DNA of 6,237 nucleotides, from the NCBI GenBank assembly GCA_023427285.1, contig JAEZBH010000231.1, forward strand, positions 1 to 6,237, given 5' to 3'. A program made the translations under genes and the position numbers. The notes below the pieces were generated by a model that saw only the letters and a program-made list of their open reading frames with translations, did not search any database and was not told where the DNA came from. Shown here piece by piece: positions 5,079 to 6,237 of the stretch. Position 1 is the stretch's first letter. Each line of letters begins with the position of its first letter. Origin of the DNA: Pseudomonadota bacterium. GTDB taxonomy: Bacteria; Pseudomonadota; Alphaproteobacteria; Sphingomonadales; Sphingomonadaceae.

Positions 5079-6237
5079 GTGAGTTCAACCAATTCGGTGC
5101 CGAGCAAGGCACTTCTGAAGGCGGGCGTTGCAACGGCGCTTATGGCAGTTTCTGCTCCGGCCTTGGCGCAGGGGCAGACTGCGACGACAGACACCATCAT
5201 CGTGACCGGTTCGCGTATTGCGCGTCCTGACCTTCAGGCGTCGAGCCCGGTTGCCGTCATTGGCGCGGAGGAGTTCCAGTTCTCCGGCGCCATGCACGTT
5301 GAAGAAGTGCTGCACGAACTGCCGCAGGTGATTCCGTCTCTGGGTGCAACCTCAAACAACCCTGGCGACGGTGCGTCAACCGTTGATCTGCGCGGTCTGG
5401 GCGCAACGCGTACCCTGGTTCTGGTCAACGGCCGCCGCTACGTCTCCTACGACGAGCAGCAAATCGTCGACCTCAATACCGTTCCGACGGCGCTCGTCGA
5501 GCGCGTGGACGTGGTGACCGGTGGCCGTTCGGCAATTTACGGTTCGGACGCGATCGCGGGCGTCGTCAACTTCATCCTGAAGACCGATTTCGAGGGCGTG
5601 CAGGTATCGGGCAGCTATCGTCAGAACGAAGCTGGCGACGGCGACACCTATTCGATCGACGGTATCGTTGGCGGCAATTTCGCTAACGGCAAGGGTAACG
5701 CCACGGCATACGTTGGTTACTCGAAGCGTAACTCGATCATGGCGGGCGCTCGCAAATTCTCCCGCACCGTTCTGACCGAAAAGCCGGGCGGCGGTGTTCA
5801 GGAAGGCGGCTCGGCGGTCATTCCTGATGGCCTTCTGATCCGCGGCGACGATGCCTGGATTGCGCGGCCGGGTGGCATTCTGGAGCCTTATGACGGCTCC
5901 ACGTACAACTACGCGCCGGACAACTATCTCCAGGTTCCGAACGAGCGCTGGTCCGTTGGCGTATTTGCAAACTATGAGATCAACGAGCATTTCAAGGTCT
6001 TCACCGAAGCGCAGTACATCAACAGCCGTGCCAACACGGAGCTTGCTCCCACGCCGGTTTCGGGCAACTTCAACCTTTCCGTGGAGAATCCGTTCCTGGC
6101 CGAAAGCGCCCGGCAAATTCTGCGGGGAATCGACGCGGAGGAAGCCGGCAGCGCTGCCAATGATGGCATCGTTCGCCTGGCCATCTATCGCCGCATGAAC
6201 GAAACTGGTCCCCGCCATCAGCTGGATGACCGCAACG
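5079..6237 (+). CDS. TonB-dependent outer-membrane receptor, 3'-truncated by the window end (second of a tandem pair)
   Basis: Open from GTG 5079 to the window edge: 386 full codons without a stop, so only the N-terminal part is seen. Residues 1-30 are a signal peptide (KALLKAG, then VATALMAVSAPALA before QGQ). The TonB box is DTIIVTG at 38-44. The plug covers about 50-173, with STVDLRGLGATRTLVLVNGRR, ERVDVVTGGRSAIYGSDAIAG and NFILKTDFEG; early barrel strands follow. From residue 40 to 173 it aligns without gaps to residues 45-178 of the upstream receptor, 92 of 134 identical by eye count. The match continues at lower identity into the barrel (YNYAPDNYLQVPNERW, ELAPTP, RRMNETGPR), ending at the equivalent of residue 407 there, with about 16 net residues fewer here. 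No cysteine occurs in the visible part, as in the same part of the paralogue. No N-terminal signalling domain. Predicted role as for its neighbour; the substrate is unknown and may differ, because barrel and loop regions diverge most. Confidence 0.95.
   Translation, partial: MSSTNSVPSKALLKAGVATALMAVSAPALAQGQTATTDTIIVTGSRIARPDLQASSPVAVIGAEEFQFSGAMHVEEVLHELPQVIPSLGATSNNPGDGASTVDLRGLGATRTLVLVNGRRYVSYDEQQIVDLNTVPTALVERVDVVTGGRSAIYGSDAIAGVVNFILKTDFEGVQVSGSYRQNEAGDGDTYSIDGIVGGNFANGKGNATAYVGYSKRNSIMAGARKFSRTVLTEKPGGGVQEGGSAVIPDGLLIRGDDAWIARPGGILEPYDGSTYNYAPDNYLQVPNERWSVGVFANYEINEHFKVFTEAQYINSRANTELAPTPVSGNFNLSVENPFLAESARQILRGIDAEEAGSAANDGIVRLAIYRRMNETGPRHQLDDRN

Noticed and set aside
5376..6218. Minus-strand open frame of 280 residues opposite the second receptor
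   Set aside because: The plus strand encodes an unbroken TonB receptor with signal peptide, TonB box and plug; the minus frame has no recognisable motif.

Overview
The window looks like chromosomal DNA of a sphingomonad-type alphaproteobacterium (Sphingomonadales). This is an inference from three things: GC-rich coding sequence, large TonB-dependent receptors with a TonB box of the form TIVVTGSRI placed directly after the signal peptide, and a DUF2093 gene followed by an M23 peptidase-like gene. No rRNA, tRNA, transposase, integrase or CRISPR array was found.

Region 1 (about 1-1340) holds two genes that probably form one transcription unit. The first encodes a small DUF2093 protein (5-229). 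The second encodes an exported M23 (LytM-type) peptidase-like protein (best start GTG at 317, end 1282), closed by a GC-rich hairpin. The M23 protein has an Asn where the second His of the HxH metal/catalytic motif normally lies.

Region 2 (about 1340-4685) holds a complete TonB-dependent outer-membrane receptor (1673-4570, 965 aa). A long non-coding stretch precedes it, containing an 18-bp AT-rich palindrome and several potential hairpins. Behind it are two hairpins, the second a good rho-independent terminator.

Region 3 (4686-6237) holds a 390-base upstream region with a candidate extended -10 promoter flanked by an 11-bp inverted repeat. It is followed by the first 386 codons of a second TonB-dependent receptor, which starts at GTG 5079 and runs off the window end. 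Over the plug domain the two receptors align without gaps and share 92 of 134 residues by eye count, so they are tandem paralogues. The terminator and long private leaders suggest they are transcribed and regulated separately.

The receptors would bind substrates at the cell surface and import them into the periplasm with energy from TonB-ExbB-ExbD. No transporter, enzyme or regulator gene in the window indicates the substrate. I see no clear new multi-gene system. The points worth a second look are the unusual M23 motif, the palindromes and leaders of the receptor genes, and the tandem receptor pair.
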